From the NCBI GenBank assembly GCA_030692515.1, contig JAUXZS010000014.1, positions 1 to 64,000 on the forward strand: a stretch of DNA of 64,000 bases, read 5' to 3'. Position numbers and translations under genes: made by a program. Source of the DNA: Bacteroidota bacterium. Its GTDB lineage: Bacteria; Bacteroidota; Bacteroidia; B-17B0; Aurantibacillaceae. Within the stretch, counting starts at the first letter, position 1. Each line of letters starts with the position of its first letter. The notes under the pieces are model-generated. The model made no database searches. It had not been told where the DNA came from and was given only the letters and a program-made list of their open reading frames with translations. Positions 44,188-55,727 of the stretch are shown one piece after another.

Positions 44188-46695
44188 ATGGAGATTTTTT
44201 TATTACTAGTAATTATTGTATTACTAATTGTTTTTCATTTGTCTAAAAATTCAAAATTAAAAAAATCAGAAGAACGACTTTCAAATATTGAAAACTATCT
44301 TAAAAAGGTAAATTTTAGTCAATCACAAAAAACAACTACTGCAACAACAGAAACGGCAAAAGAAGTTTCAGAAAAAATAATCCCACCAACTATTAAACCT
44401 GAAATTGTTCCGCCTATAATCGTTGAAACTCCACCAGTTGTAATTAAAGAAACAATTATCCCACCCATAAAAGAAGTTGAGAAAGTTATTTCAAATACAA
44501 CTGAACCAATAAAAATAATTCCACAACAACAAAAACAACCTGTTAAGCCATTAGTGCGACAAGAAGATTGGTACACTAAATTTAGAAAAAATAATCCCGA
44601 CCTAGAGAAATTTATTGGCGAAAACATTTTGAGTAAAATTGCTATTACTATTTTAGTTTTAGGTATTGCCTTTTTTGTAAAATATGCCATAGACAAAGAA
44701 TGGATAAACGAAATTGCAAGAGTTGGTATTGGTATTTTATGTGGGGGAATTGTTTTAGGATTTGCGCATTACTTACACAAAAAGTTTAAAGCATTTAGTT
44801 CTGTTTTAGTTGGTGGAGGTATTGCTATTTTTTATTTTACAATTGGAATAGCCTTTCATCAATACCATATTTTTGATCAAACCACAGCTTTTATTATCAT
44901 GCTCTTAATAACAGGCTTTAGTGTTTTTATATCTATACTTTACGACCGAATAGAATTAGCCGCCATATCAATTATTGGAGGTTTTGCAACACCATTTATG
45001 GTAAGTACAGGACAAGGCAATTATCAGGTTTTATTTACATACATATTAATCCTAGATATTGGCATGCTTATTTTAGCATATATGAGAAAATGGAATCTCA
45101 TCAATATTCTTGCTTACGTTTTTACAATGATTCTTTATTTTGGTTGGCTACAATCAAAAGTAATTGGGCAATTTAATCCTCCCTATAAAGGGGCTTTAAT
45201 TTTTGGTGCAGTTTTCTACTTAATATTTATTTTAATGAATATCATTAATAATATCAAAGAAAAAAGAAAATTTGCCGCATTAGATTTAACACTTTTAATT
45301 AGCAATACCTTTTTGTTTTTTGGTGGCGGTATGCAAATTTTAAATTATTATCATCCAGAACTAAAGGGTTTGTTTAGTATTTTATTAGCGGGCTTTAATT
45401 TAATTTGTTCGTTTTTACTATACAAAAAGTTTAAAGCAGATGCTAAGTTGGTTTATTTAATGATAGGTTTAACTTTAACATTCATAACGATTGCAGCACC
45501 TGTTCAACTTCGTGGTAATTACATAACTATCTTTTGGGCATTAGAAGCAGTATTACTTATTTGGCTGTCACAAAAATCACAAATTGTATTATTCAGGTTT
45601 GCATCAATTATTCTAACATTGTTAATGGGTTTAAGCTTATTTATAGATTGGGTAAATATATACTCAAATTACAACCATCAAACTGTAGATATTATTTTTA
45701 ACAAAGCTTTTATAACAGGTTTAATTTCATCATTATCATTGTTAGGTATTGTATTCCTGTTACGTAAAGATGAAGAAAAACTCACCTATTTAGGTATAAC
45801 GTTTAATCCAAAAAAATACAGTTCTGTTTTAAAAGGAATTTTTATTAGCTTAATTTATTTAACTGGCTTCTTAGAGGTAGTTTATCAAGTTAATGATTGG
45901 TTTGGAAATACATTAACGGTTCCTATTTTAATAATGGTTTATCATTTACTTTTCGTTGTAATTTTAAACAGTATCTCTATCAAAATTCAAAATAAAGCCA
46001 CACAAATTTTTATCTACATTTTAAATTTAATTAGTTTGATAATTTTCATTGTTGGTTTATCCTGGATGCCAATTACAGAATTAAAGGAGAGTTTATTAAC
46101 TACAGAAAGTAATCAAATAGGATTTATTTTTCATTATGTCTCTCTTCTTGCCGTAATATTTATAGTGTTTAGAATGTATAAAATGATTCATCAGAAAGAG
46201 GCATTTATTAAAGATAGAAAAATATTAAACACTACTTTAATTTCGATAGCAATCGTTTATATATCGAGTATTGAATTAATATTACACGTTTTAAAATTAA
46301 ATTTAACAAACGTATATAATCTCGCCTCTGATGATGATTATTTTGGTAAAATAATGGAAATCTCTACTGTTGAAACGCATATCATCAAAATTGGTTTTCC
46401 AATCTTATGGGGTATTTTAGCCTTTGTGTTTCTTTTTATTGGTATGAAAAAGTATAATAAAACTTTTAGGATTGCATCGCTGTTATTAATTGCACTGATT
46501 TTATTAAAACTATTCACCTACGATATTAAAGATGCTTCTGAGGCAGGAAAAATAATTGCATTTATAATTTTAGGTGTTGTATTACTAATCATCTCTTTTA
46601 TGTATCAAAAGATTAAGGCCCTATTAATAGATGACACTAAAAATAAAGAAACTTTTACAGAACCTAATCCCGATTCTGAAACAAAACAAGACTAG
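44188..46695 (+). CDS. DUF2339 polytopic membrane protein
   Basis: 835 residues from ATG 44188, because the membrane anchor (EIFLLLVIIVLLIVFHL) follows directly; a GTG 63 bp upstream is less likely. After a Pro/Thr-rich linker come WYTKFRKNNPDLEKFIGENI and ILSKIAITILVLGIAFFVKY, the DUF2339 signature, and then about 24 hydrophobic segments. The role of DUF2339 is unknown. It is followed 18 bp later by a DUF3999-like gene, a conserved pairing known from proteobacteria. Confidence 0.88.
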   Translation: MEIFLLLVIIVLLIVFHLSKNSKLKKSEERLSNIENYLKKVNFSQSQKTTTATTETAKEVSEKIIPPTIKPEIVPPIIVETPPVVIKETIIPPIKEVEKVISNTTEPIKIIPQQQKQPVKPLVRQEDWYTKFRKNNPDLEKFIGENILSKIAITILVLGIAFFVKYAIDKEWINEIARVGIGILCGGIVLGFAHYLHKKFKAFSSVLVGGGIAIFYFTIGIAFHQYHIFDQTTAFIIMLLITGFSVFISILYDRIELAAISIIGGFATPFMVSTGQGNYQVLFTYILILDIGMLILAYMRKWNLINILAYVFTMILYFGWLQSKVIGQFNPPYKGALIFGAVFYLIFILMNIINNIKEKRKFAALDLTLLISNTFLFFGGGMQILNYYHPELKGLFSILLAGFNLICSFLLYKKFKADAKLVYLMIGLTLTFITIAAPVQLRGNYITIFWALEAVLLIWLSQKSQIVLFRFASIILTLLMGLSLFIDWVNIYSNYNHQTVDIIFNKAFITGLISSLSLLGIVFLLRKDEEKLTYLGITFNPKKYSSVLKGIFISLIYLTGFLEVVYQVNDWFGNTLTVPILIMVYHLLFVVILNSISIKIQNKATQIFIYILNLISLIIFIVGLSWMPITELKESLLTTESNQIGFIFHYVSLLAVIFIVFRMYKMIHQKEAFIKDRKILNTTLISIAIVYISSIELILHVLKLNLTNVYNLASDDDYFGKIMEISTVETHIIKIGFPILWGILAFVFLFIGMKKYNKTFRIASLLLIALILLKLFTYDIKDASEAGKIIAFIILGVVLLIISFMYQKIKALLIDDTKNKETFTEPNPDSETKQD

Positions 46696-46713
46696 CATTT
46701 TAAAATCAAACAT

Positions 46714-47961
46714 ATGAAAAACAGATTTTTTATATTAATTATATTAATTAGTTGGGCTGCAAAATTTACCTCGCAATGCTACTCTCATCAAATAACTATC
46801 GATGGCATAAAATCAAACAGCTTATATAAAACACCCCTCAATCCAGAAGTAAAACAATATATGACTGCCGATTTGCACGATGTTCGAATTCACGATTCTG
46901 CAAAAAACGAAGTGCCATACGTTGTTTTAAGTGAGCCATTATTAAAATCAAAATCCGATTTTATCGAATACAAAATTGTTTCTCAAAAACATTTTAATAC
47001 TTATTCTGAAATTATTATTGCTAACCCAACTAAAGATAAAATTAGTAACATTGCTTTTAATATTAATAATTCCGATGCCTATAAATATTGTGCTATTGAA
47101 GGCAGCGAAGACATGAAACAATGGTATAGTGTTAGTGCGCAACAAGAATTAAGTTTAGCCTATAATGATGTTTACACAAACACCTATAAGTGTATTTATT
47201 TTCCGCTCAACGACTATAGTTACTTTAGATTATTAGTGGATGATTGGCACGCAGAACCTTTAAAGATTAACAGAGCTGGTTATTTTAAAAACTCAGTTAT
47301 TGCTGGGAAGCTTAACGATGTTGTATTTACAAAAAATGTAAGTGAAGATAAAGTATATAAAAAAACTATTGTACAATTATCTTTTTCTAATAATCAACAT
47401 GTAGATAGAATTGATTTTAAAATAAAAAGTCCGCGATTATTTTCTCGAAACGCAAATGTTTATGTTAATCGTGAGCGTAAATTAAAACATAATAAAACAG
47501 AAAAATATCGTGAAGTACTTTTTGGATTTGAATTAAACTCTAATAGTCCTTTACTTTTTGATATACCCTATTTGAATGAGAAAGAAGTTTTTGTTGAAAT
47601 AGAAAATAAAGATAATCCCCCATTAGAAATTGAGAGCATTAGCTGCAAACAACTAGCGAGTTACTTAGTTTGTGATTTAAACGCTGGTAATAAATACACT
47701 TTAAGATTTGGAAACAATGCATTAAAATTACCCGAATACGATTTAAGTAATTTTGTATCTAGCACTCCACAATTATTACCAGAAGTTGAATTAGGCATAA
47801 TTAAAGAAATTCCTAAATTACCCAAAGTTACAACCGAAAAACAAACTACTTTTTTTGAAACAAAACAGTTTTTATGGCTATGTTTGGGTTTAGGTTCAAT
47901 TATCATCTTTTTCTTTTCGAAGAGTTTACTAAAAGATATGGCAACAAAAAAGGAGGATTAA
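46714..47961 (+). CDS. DUF3999-like exported, membrane-anchored protein
   Basis: 415 residues with a signal peptide (FILIILISWAAKFTSQ), a large beta-rich extracytoplasmic part (ADLHDVRIHDSAKNEVPYVV, YFPLNDYSYFRLLVDDWHAE, LNAGNKYTLRFGNNA) and a C-terminal TM helix (FLWLCLGLGSIIIFFFSKSL). The pattern, and its place behind DUF2339, fit DUF3999. It probably acts with the DUF2339 protein in the envelope; the activity is unknown. Confidence 0.75.
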   Translation: MKNRFFILIILISWAAKFTSQCYSHQITIDGIKSNSLYKTPLNPEVKQYMTADLHDVRIHDSAKNEVPYVVLSEPLLKSKSDFIEYKIVSQKHFNTYSEIIIANPTKDKISNIAFNINNSDAYKYCAIEGSEDMKQWYSVSAQQELSLAYNDVYTNTYKCIYFPLNDYSYFRLLVDDWHAEPLKINRAGYFKNSVIAGKLNDVVFTKNVSEDKVYKKTIVQLSFSNNQHVDRIDFKIKSPRLFSRNANVYVNRERKLKHNKTEKYREVLFGFELNSNSPLLFDIPYLNEKEVFVEIENKDNPPLEIESISCKQLASYLVCDLNAGNKYTLRFGNNALKLPEYDLSNFVSSTPQLLPEVELGIIKEIPKLPKVTTEKQTTFFETKQFLWLCLGLGSIIIFFFSKSLLKDMATKKED

Positions 47962-47976
47962 ATCATAGAAACAGCT

Positions 47977-48387
47977 ATGCATATTTCTACGCCCAACGAT
48001 TCTGAATTTGAATCTATAAAAAAATACATTTCAGAATTCGAACTTGATAACCGAGATTTAAAAAAAGAGCAATTCATAATTGCCAAAAAAAAAAATGAAT
48101 TAGTTGGCTTTGGAAGAATAAGAAAACATAGTTCATGCGACGAACTATGTTCTCTAGGGGTAATTATAAAAGAAAGAAAAAAAGGTATCGCCAAACAACT
48201 AATTCAACAATTCATTAAATTATCTAATCAACCTTTTTATTTGGTTTGCATTATTCCTGAACTATTTATTCCATTTGGTTTTAAAATTGTTACAGAATAT
48301 CCAGAAGAACTAAAAAACAAATTACATTATTGTACTGGAGAATTAATTGTTGAAGAAGAATATGTTGTAATGAAGTATCTAAATTAA
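47977..48387 (+). CDS. GNAT-family N-acetyltransferase
   Basis: 136 residues. The acetyl-CoA-binding motif A is LCSLGVIIKERKKGIAKQLI, with the R/KxxGIA loop, and NELVGFGRIRKH forms the preceding strand. Substrate unknown. It starts 15 bp after the DUF3999-like gene and so probably belongs to the same transcript. Confidence 0.8.
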   Translation: MHISTPNDSEFESIKKYISEFELDNRDLKKEQFIIAKKKNELVGFGRIRKHSSCDELCSLGVIIKERKKGIAKQLIQQFIKLSNQPFYLVCIIPELFIPFGFKIVTEYPEELKNKLHYCTGELIVEEEYVVMKYLN

Positions 48388-48417
48388 AAAAGCCTCTGGA
48401 AAAATCCAAAGGCTTTT
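48387..48417. terminator. Bidirectional terminator
   Basis: AAAAGCCTCTGGA and TCCAAAGGCTTTT form a stem with one mismatch around AAAA, between convergent genes ending at 48387 (+) and 48465 (-). Confidence 0.8.
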
Positions 48418-48464
48418 AAATTATATAACTTTTGTTTCAAAAAATTGAAAAGCTAAGAGCTTAT

Positions 48465-50156
<1,692 letters not shown>

Positions 50157-50183
50157 TTAAAACTGTGAAACCCGAAACTGGAA

Positions 50184-50468
50184 TTAAATTATAGCGTATA
50201 TATCGCTTTCTTTCATTATCAAATAATCATTACCATCAATAGATAATTCTGTACCTGCATATTTACCATAAAGTACAGTATCTCCAACTTTAACAGTCAT
50301 AGGCTCTTCAGGTTTACCATTACCAACGGCTATTATTTTTCCACGCATTGGTTTTTCTTTAGCTGTATCAGGAATAATTATTCCTCCGCTTGTTTTGGTT
50401 TCTGCCGGTGCAGGTTCTACAAGAACTCTATCCGCTAAAGGCTTTACTTTTACATTTGATTTTGCCAT
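50184..50468 (-). CDS. groS: 10-kDa co-chaperonin GroES
   Basis: 94 residues from ATG 50466-50468. This start is chosen over an in-frame upstream one because the promoter -7 box (50499-50506) lies inside the longer version. [33 protein letters not shown] (mobile loop) and [15 protein letters not shown] are typical. It caps GroEL. Confidence 0.98.
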   Translation of the reverse strand: MAKSNVKVKPLADRVLVEPAPAETKTSGGIIIPDTAKEKPMRGKIIAVGNGKPEEPMTVKVGDTVLYGKYAGTELSIDGNDYLIMKESDIYAII

Positions 50469-50498
50469 ATAATTTAAATTTTTTAAAGAATTTTTTCG

Positions 50499-50530
50499 CA
50501 AAGTTAATCGCATAAATCGTACCAAGTCAA
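50499..50530 (-). promoter_or_regulatory. Promoter of groES-groEL
   Basis: TTG (plus 50528-50530), 21 nt, TAACTTTG (plus 50499-50506), read on the minus strand. The start codon is 31 nt downstream of the box. I see no CIRCE-type inverted repeat. Confidence 0.68.
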
Positions 50531-50626
50531 TTTTTTATATGAATTTGGTCAAATTGTGCAAAAGAATAAATTTTTGGCACGTTTCGGGTGACAAGGTGGC
50601 ATTTTAAAAGAGGTGAAAAGTAAAAT

Positions 50627-51463
50627 TTATTTTGCTCTTTCTCCGTTTTTATAGGTTACAACGAAACCGTTATACCCTTTAATAACAAGGTCATCTTTCT
50701 TCTTAAAAGCTTCTTCTTTGGTATTAAAGTCGCCAATTAGTACTTTGTAAACTGCGCCCGCTTTTTCAATAGTTACTTTACCTAAATCACTATATTTTGC
50801 TTTTCCAGGATCAGAGCTAAAAGTACCAATTTGAACCAAGTAGGTTAATCCATCGTTCGAAGCACTTGAAGTGTTACTTGAAGTTGAAACCGGATTAGCT
50901 ACAGAAGCAATTGTTGGCTCAGATGTTGCTAGAAGAGTTTTTGTTGACGGTGCTACTGTATTAGAAGGTGTTGGAGGCACATTGGCTTCAATTACTTTAA
51001 CGGGCTCTTCGGGTTGCTCAGGCAAATAACTTAAAGTTTTTGATACACCGTTAGGATCAATTTTTACATCAATTTGTTGTCCAATAACTTCTTTTTTAAC
51101 GCCTGTTTCAATATAAGAAAATTTGTGGTTTAAAACTACGGGGCCAGTTGTTGAAGGTGTTTTTAATTTAAAAGAAACTACAAATTCAGGTTCAGTTGGT
51201 AAGGTTACCCAAACAATTTTTACACGATTTTTCTCGAATGTAAAATAACCCGTTTTACTGTTACCTTCACTTGCTTCAAAACCTTCGGGCAATTCTAATT
51301 CATATTTTGAGAAGTTAGCGATTGAGCCTTTATTCAATTTAACTTCCATATTTAAATTTGAGCTAGGAGCAATACTTTTGGGAATATTTGTAACCATTGT
51401 AACTTGGGCTTTTGAACAAAAATTGATCGCCAATAATAAAATGATAAGATAAAAATTCTTCAT
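50627..51463 (-). CDS. Exported SPOR-domain protein
   Basis: 278 residues. Signal peptide (YLIILLLAINFCSKAQ), a beta-sandwich domain (about 20-135; NLNMEVKLNKGSIANFSKYE, EPEFVVSFKLKTPS), a Pro/Ser/Thr linker, and a C-terminal SPOR domain (about 205-278; LTYLVQIGTFSSDPGKAKYS, AVYKVLIGDFNTKEEAF). SPOR domains bind denuded glycan strands of septal peptidoglycan. The role is likely in envelope or division, but the N-terminal domain is not recognised. Confidence 0.85.
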   Translation of the reverse strand: MKNFYLIILLLAINFCSKAQVTMVTNIPKSIAPSSNLNMEVKLNKGSIANFSKYELELPEGFEASEGNSKTGYFTFEKNRVKIVWVTLPTEPEFVVSFKLKTPSTTGPVVLNHKFSYIETGVKKEVIGQQIDVKIDPNGVSKTLSYLPEQPEEPVKVIEANVPPTPSNTVAPSTKTLLATSEPTIASVANPVSTSSNTSSASNDGLTYLVQIGTFSSDPGKAKYSDLGKVTIEKAGAVYKVLIGDFNTKEEAFKKKDDLVIKGYNGFVVTYKNGERAK

Positions 51464-51539
51464 AATTTATATTTTTAAACAAAGGTACAAAAATGATGCA
51501 AATCTTAAGGTTTATCTTAATAAATTTGAAATCCAAAAT

Positions 51540-52286
51540 ATGAAAGTTTTTATCTGTCTTTTTAGCCTTTTCTTGTTTCAAACAAAAATATATGCTCAAA
51601 TTATTAATATTGAAAATAAACGCTTTTTAAAAGATACTAATGGCTTTATTGGAAAAGCAGATGTAAACTTTAATATTAATCAAAACATAAATCAAGTTTT
51701 ATCGCTTGGTGTAAATATTCATAGCCAATATGTTCATAATAGGCATCGTATTTTAGCGATTGGCGACTTGGCTTTTATTAAAGCCGGCACGCAAGATTTT
51801 GTAAATTCAGGTTACCAACATCTAAGATATAATTATAAAATGTATAAAATTATTACTTGGGAAGCATTCGTGCAGGCACAATATAATCGTATTTTGTTAT
51901 TGGATAGAAGATATTTAATGGGAACAGGGCCTAGATTTAAACTTATCAAGAAACCAAATATTAGAGCTTATACCGCGCTTTTATACATGTACGAATACCA
52001 GAGTCAAAATAACGATTCTATTGAAAGTTACAATAACAGAATGAGTAGTTATTTAACATTAAGTTTTGGTTCAAAAAAAATTGAATTTACATCCACCACA
52101 TTTTATCAACCAAACCTTGCAAATTTTAACGACTATCGAATTGCTAACGACTCTTCTTTAGAAATTATTATTACTAATCATTTTAACTTTAGGGTTGGTT
52201 TTAATTTGCTTTATGATACAAAACAACCAATTGGTATACCTGATTTGACTTACATATTAAAAAATGGTTTAACCTTTAAGTTTTAA
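51540..52286 (+). CDS. DUF481 outer-membrane-type protein
   Basis: 248 residues. Signal peptide (MKVFICLFSLFLFQTKIYAQ), then a DUF481 pattern: GFIGKADVNFNINQNINQVL, WEAFVQAQYNRILLLDRRYL, GTGPRFKLIKK and a final aromatic strand GLTFKF. This is probably an outer-membrane beta-barrel. Function unknown. It is divergent from the SPOR gene and ends at a terminator. Confidence 0.85.
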   Translation: MKVFICLFSLFLFQTKIYAQIINIENKRFLKDTNGFIGKADVNFNINQNINQVLSLGVNIHSQYVHNRHRILAIGDLAFIKAGTQDFVNSGYQHLRYNYKMYKIITWEAFVQAQYNRILLLDRRYLMGTGPRFKLIKKPNIRAYTALLYMYEYQSQNNDSIESYNNRMSSYLTLSFGSKKIEFTSTTFYQPNLANFNDYRIANDSSLEIIITNHFNFRVGFNLLYDTKQPIGIPDLTYILKNGLTFKF

Positions 52287-52296
52287 TTCAAAAAAA

Positions 52297-52328
52297 AAGC
52301 TGCCCTTATTAGAGCAGCTTATAATTTT
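52297..52328 (+). terminator. Terminator after the DUF481 gene
   Basis: AAGCTGC (52297-52303) pairs with GCAGCTT (52314-52320), followed by ATAATTTTTTT. On the other strand the preceding A-run also gives a T-tract, so it may serve the convergent gene at 52341 as well. Confidence 0.8.
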
Positions 52329-52340
52329 TTTGTATTTAAT

Positions 52341-53324
52341 TTATTTTTTGAAATCTACTTTATAAGAAATTCCTTTAATTAAAATTGTACCACTATTATC
52401 GCAAGGAGCTCCTTCAGAACCGTAATCAATCGATCGTGGATAAATTTTCGGGTCTGTTCCAGTTGTAAATGATGCAACACCATTAATAAATGGGTGAAAC
52501 TCTGAATTAATAACAGATACAGAAGGTGTAGTTGAAATTCCAATAACTTTATCTGGTGAACAAGTATAATTTCTAACTAAAGGATTTTCAAGACCAACAG
52601 TAAATGTATAAGGTACATCGTTAAGAGTGTGCCCTTTAAAAGTGCCATCATAAGCAACAACTGCTAAAGACCAATTAACCGCAGTTAGAGCAGTTGGAAG
52701 CAATTGTTTAGTATTTGATAATGTTTTATTCAAAGTACCAACCCAAGCTAATTTTTTGCTAGGAGTGTCAATCTTTGTCATTTTAAAATAACCATCAATA
52801 CTCCATCTCAAATCTGTAGTTGCAGGATTTTGATTTGAAGCTGGAGCTAAATTTTTAATTCTAGATGCACCAACCGTAAGCGAAACTGAATCATCAATCA
52901 TCCAACCATCAACTACATAATTATTTAATGAAATATTTCCATTAAAACCATAATCACGGTAATAGTTAGAGTTAATATCAGTAAATGAGTATGTCATAAC
53001 GATAGATCCACTACGAGTTTTGCCATCCATACATTTAGTATTATTAAAAGTTATAGAAGCTGACTGAGGCGAAACTGTATTATTCACAACAGTAATAGTA
53101 CCAGTTGATCCAGGTGCAGGAGCAACAAATTTAGGATAAGAATTCTCACCTAAAAAGCCACAAATCATATCTATATCGGTAACAACAGTATTGGCAAAAG
53201 AGGCATCAATAGCCGTTTGAAATTCAGTATCCGCTTCAGGAGCAGGAGTTTCTTTTTTATTACAACTTGTTATGAAAATAGCAGTCGCTATTAAAACTGA
53301 AAAACTTAAAGTAATTTTTTTCAT
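52341..53324 (-). CDS. Large lipoprotein, paralogue of the 21723 gene
   Basis: 327 residues from ATG 53322-53324, chosen because the lipoprotein signal (ITSC, Cys21) follows; a 39-residue upstream extension is open but not signal-like. The mature protein is beta-rich: KCMDGKTRSGSIVMTYSFTD, GDTSVSLTV-like DDSVSLTVGASRIKNLAP, RNYTCSPDKVIG. Length, lipobox and layout match the 21723 product. The family is not recognised. Confidence 0.65.
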   Translation of the reverse strand: MKKITLSFSVLIATAIFITSCNKKETPAPEADTEFQTAIDASFANTVVTDIDMICGFLGENSYPKFVAPAPGSTGTITVVNNTVSPQSASITFNNTKCMDGKTRSGSIVMTYSFTDINSNYYRDYGFNGNISLNNYVVDGWMIDDSVSLTVGASRIKNLAPASNQNPATTDLRWSIDGYFKMTKIDTPSKKLAWVGTLNKTLSNTKQLLPTALTAVNWSLAVVAYDGTFKGHTLNDVPYTFTVGLENPLVRNYTCSPDKVIGISTTPSVSVINSEFHPFINGVASFTTGTDPKIYPRSIDYGSEGAPCDNSGTILIKGISYKVDFKK

Positions 53325-53397
53325 TTTGATAAATAGTTTTGAAATAATTTGTTGCAATTTAGCGAAAATATTTGAACCAACAAATAATGTTAAAAAA

Positions 53398-54231
53398 ATG
53401 CTAGTTTTCCCAAATTGTAAGATAAATTTAGGCCTAAACATTACAAAAAAAAGGCCTGACGGTTTTCATGATATTGAAACAGTTTTTTACCCCATAAATT
53501 GGTGCGATGCCCTTGAAGTCATTGAAAATAAAGAAGGAACAGAACCTTTTCTTTTATCAGAAAGCGGACTAAAAATTAACGGTAAAAAGGAGGATAATCT
53601 TATTTTTAAAGCTTGGCTACTTTTTAATAAAATTAAAGCAATTCCCCCAATTAAAGTGCATCTACACAAAAACCTTCCAATGGGCGCTGGTTTAGGTGGT
53701 GGTAGCTCCGACGCAGCATTTTTTATTAATCTCATCGACCAAAAATTTGAATTTAACCTTACAAACAGTCAAAAAATTACTATTGCTTCAAAATTAGGGA
53801 GCGATTGTAGTTTTTTTATTAATAACCAACCTGTTTTAGCAAAAGGCAAAGGCGACCAATTTTCACCTATTAAAATAAACCTTTCTAATTATTATATTTT
53901 AGTTGTAAACCCTAACATAAATTGTAATACCAAGGAAGCTTACAATAGCATAACTCCAAAACTCCCACAAATTGAATTAGTTAATATTATTGAAAATGTC
54001 GCTATCAGCGAATGGAAAACAGTATTGTTTAATGATTTTGAAGAAACTATGTTTATAAAGTATCCCGAAATTAAAGTCCTTAAAGATTCTCTTTACAATT
54101 TAGGGGCATTATACGCCTGCATGAGCGGTAGTGGCAGCAGCGTATTTGGCATTTTTGAAACAGAACCAGAATTAAAATTCAATACTAGCTATAAATATTA
54201 TTTACAAACACCTGCATCAAAAACTTTGTAA
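53398..54231 (+). CDS. ispE: 4-diphosphocytidyl-2-C-methyl-D-erythritol kinase
   Basis: 277 residues from ATG 53398, where the conserved N-terminus MLVFPNCKINLGLNI begins; a longer upstream frame is not conserved. K8 and D105 are the catalytic pair, and the GHMP ATP loop is PMGAGLGGGSSDAA (94-107). The C-terminal motif MSGSGSSVFGIF is present. It phosphorylates CDP-methylerythritol in the non-mevalonate isoprenoid pathway. No other MEP gene is nearby. It is 73 bp from the divergent lipoprotein gene. Confidence 0.95.
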   Translation: MLVFPNCKINLGLNITKKRPDGFHDIETVFYPINWCDALEVIENKEGTEPFLLSESGLKINGKKEDNLIFKAWLLFNKIKAIPPIKVHLHKNLPMGAGLGGGSSDAAFFINLIDQKFEFNLTNSQKITIASKLGSDCSFFINNQPVLAKGKGDQFSPIKINLSNYYILVVNPNINCNTKEAYNSITPKLPQIELVNIIENVAISEWKTVLFNDFEETMFIKYPEIKVLKDSLYNLGALYACMSGSGSSVFGIFETEPELKFNTSYKYYLQTPASKTL

Positions 54232-54398
54232 ATCTTAAAAAACTTTTTTTCTTTGTTGTCTGATAAATGAAATCTAATTTTCAAATAAAACATAAATGTA
54301 AATGGCTCCCATGCCATTAATCTATTATTTGAGAGCTACGGTCTCTCTTACTTTCGAAAATAAATTTATCAATTACAATTAAAAAAAAATAAACTACC

Positions 54399-55721
54399 AT
54401 GTTACTCGTATTAAAATTTGGCGGCACTAGTGTTGGTTCGGCTCAAAGAATAAAAGATCTTGTAAAACTTACAGTTAATGAAATCCCTAAAATTGTTGTG
54501 TTAAGCGCCATGAGCGGGACAACTAACGCTTTAGTGGAAATTTGCGATTCGCTTTACAATAGAAATATTATTGATGCAACAAGACAAATTAATAATTTAA
54601 AACAAAACTATTTTTCGGAAATAAAGTTACTTTATACCAACAAACAATGCATAGAAAAAGCCAACAATTTAATTGAAAACCACTTTGCATACATAACTGC
54701 TTTTACCCTGGATATGTTTACTGCCAACGAAGAAAAAGCTATTCTTGCGCAAGGTGAATTATTAAGTACTGCACTATTCCATTATTATCTGGAAGAAATA
54801 AAAGTGGATTCTGTTTTATTGCCTGCGCTAAATTTTATGCGTATTGATGAGGATGATGAACCTAATTTACCTTACATAGAAAAATACATTGCAGAAGAGA
54901 TTAATAAACATCCAAATTCAAATCTATTTATAACGCAAGGTTATATTTGTAGAAATGCTTTTGGTGAAATTGATAATTTAAAACGAGGTGGCAGTGATTA
55001 TACAGCGTCTATTATTGGTGCTGCCATAAGAAGTCCCGAAGTACAGATTTGGACCGATATTGATGGAATGCACAATAATGACCCGCGCATGGTTAGCAAA
55101 ACACATCCTATTGATGAATTAAGTTTTGATGAGGCTGCTGAGTTAGCCTATTTTGGTGCTAAAATCTTACACCCCACCTGTATTTTACCTGCCAAAAAAA
55201 GAAATATCCCAGTAAGATTAAAAAACACCTTACATCCTGAGGCAAAAGGCACTTTAATAGCAAATATTAATACTAAAGAAGGAATTAAAGCAGTAGCTGC
55301 TAAAGATGGCATTACAGCTATCAATATAAAAAGCGACAGAATGCTATTAGCGCACGGTTTTTTACGTGCTGTGTTTGAAATATTTGAACGCTACAAAACG
55401 CCGATTGATATGATTACAACTTCGGAAGTAGCAGTTTCTTTAACAATTGATAATTCAAAAAATTTAAAGGAAATTTTAGTCGACTTAAAAGAAATATCTC
55501 AAGTCGAAATTGATGAAAACCAAACAATAATTTGCATTGTGGGTCAATTACCAAAAGATAAACCTGGTTATGCCAATAAAGTTTTAGAAGCCTTAAAAGA
55601 CATTCCACTTAGAATGGTTTCTTATGGTGGAAGCGCTAATAATATTTCTGTTTTAATAAACGGGAATTTAAAAAAAGACGCTCTACAAGCATTAAATAAA
55701 GGATTGTTTAATTATAATTAA
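54399..55721 (+). CDS. lysC: Aspartate kinase
   Basis: 440 residues, monofunctional (no fused homoserine dehydrogenase). KFGGTSVGS (6-14), the catalytic region ITQGYICRNAFGEI and RGGSDYTASIIGAA, and WTDIDGMHNNDPRMV are present. Tandem ACT domains (about 300-440) begin at GITAINIKSDRML and support feedback control by amino acids. It catalyses the first step of the aspartate pathway. It is followed 6 bp later by lysA, so lysine/diaminopimelate synthesis is the likely purpose. Confidence 0.95.
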   Translation: MLLVLKFGGTSVGSAQRIKDLVKLTVNEIPKIVVLSAMSGTTNALVEICDSLYNRNIIDATRQINNLKQNYFSEIKLLYTNKQCIEKANNLIENHFAYITAFTLDMFTANEEKAILAQGELLSTALFHYYLEEIKVDSVLLPALNFMRIDEDDEPNLPYIEKYIAEEINKHPNSNLFITQGYICRNAFGEIDNLKRGGSDYTASIIGAAIRSPEVQIWTDIDGMHNNDPRMVSKTHPIDELSFDEAAELAYFGAKILHPTCILPAKKRNIPVRLKNTLHPEAKGTLIANINTKEGIKAVAAKDGITAINIKSDRMLLAHGFLRAVFEIFERYKTPIDMITTSEVAVSLTIDNSKNLKEILVDLKEISQVEIDENQTIICIVGQLPKDKPGYANKVLEALKDIPLRMVSYGGSANNISVLINGNLKKDALQALNKGLFNYN

Positions 55722-55727
55722 TAAATC

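Noticed and set aside
50469-50525. Longer N-terminus for GroES
   Set aside because: It covers the -7 promoter box, and GroES normally begins close to the VKPLADRV block.
53272-53397. Longer N-terminus for IspE
   Set aside because: It would overlap the divergent lipoprotein start; the conserved kinase begins at ATG 53398.
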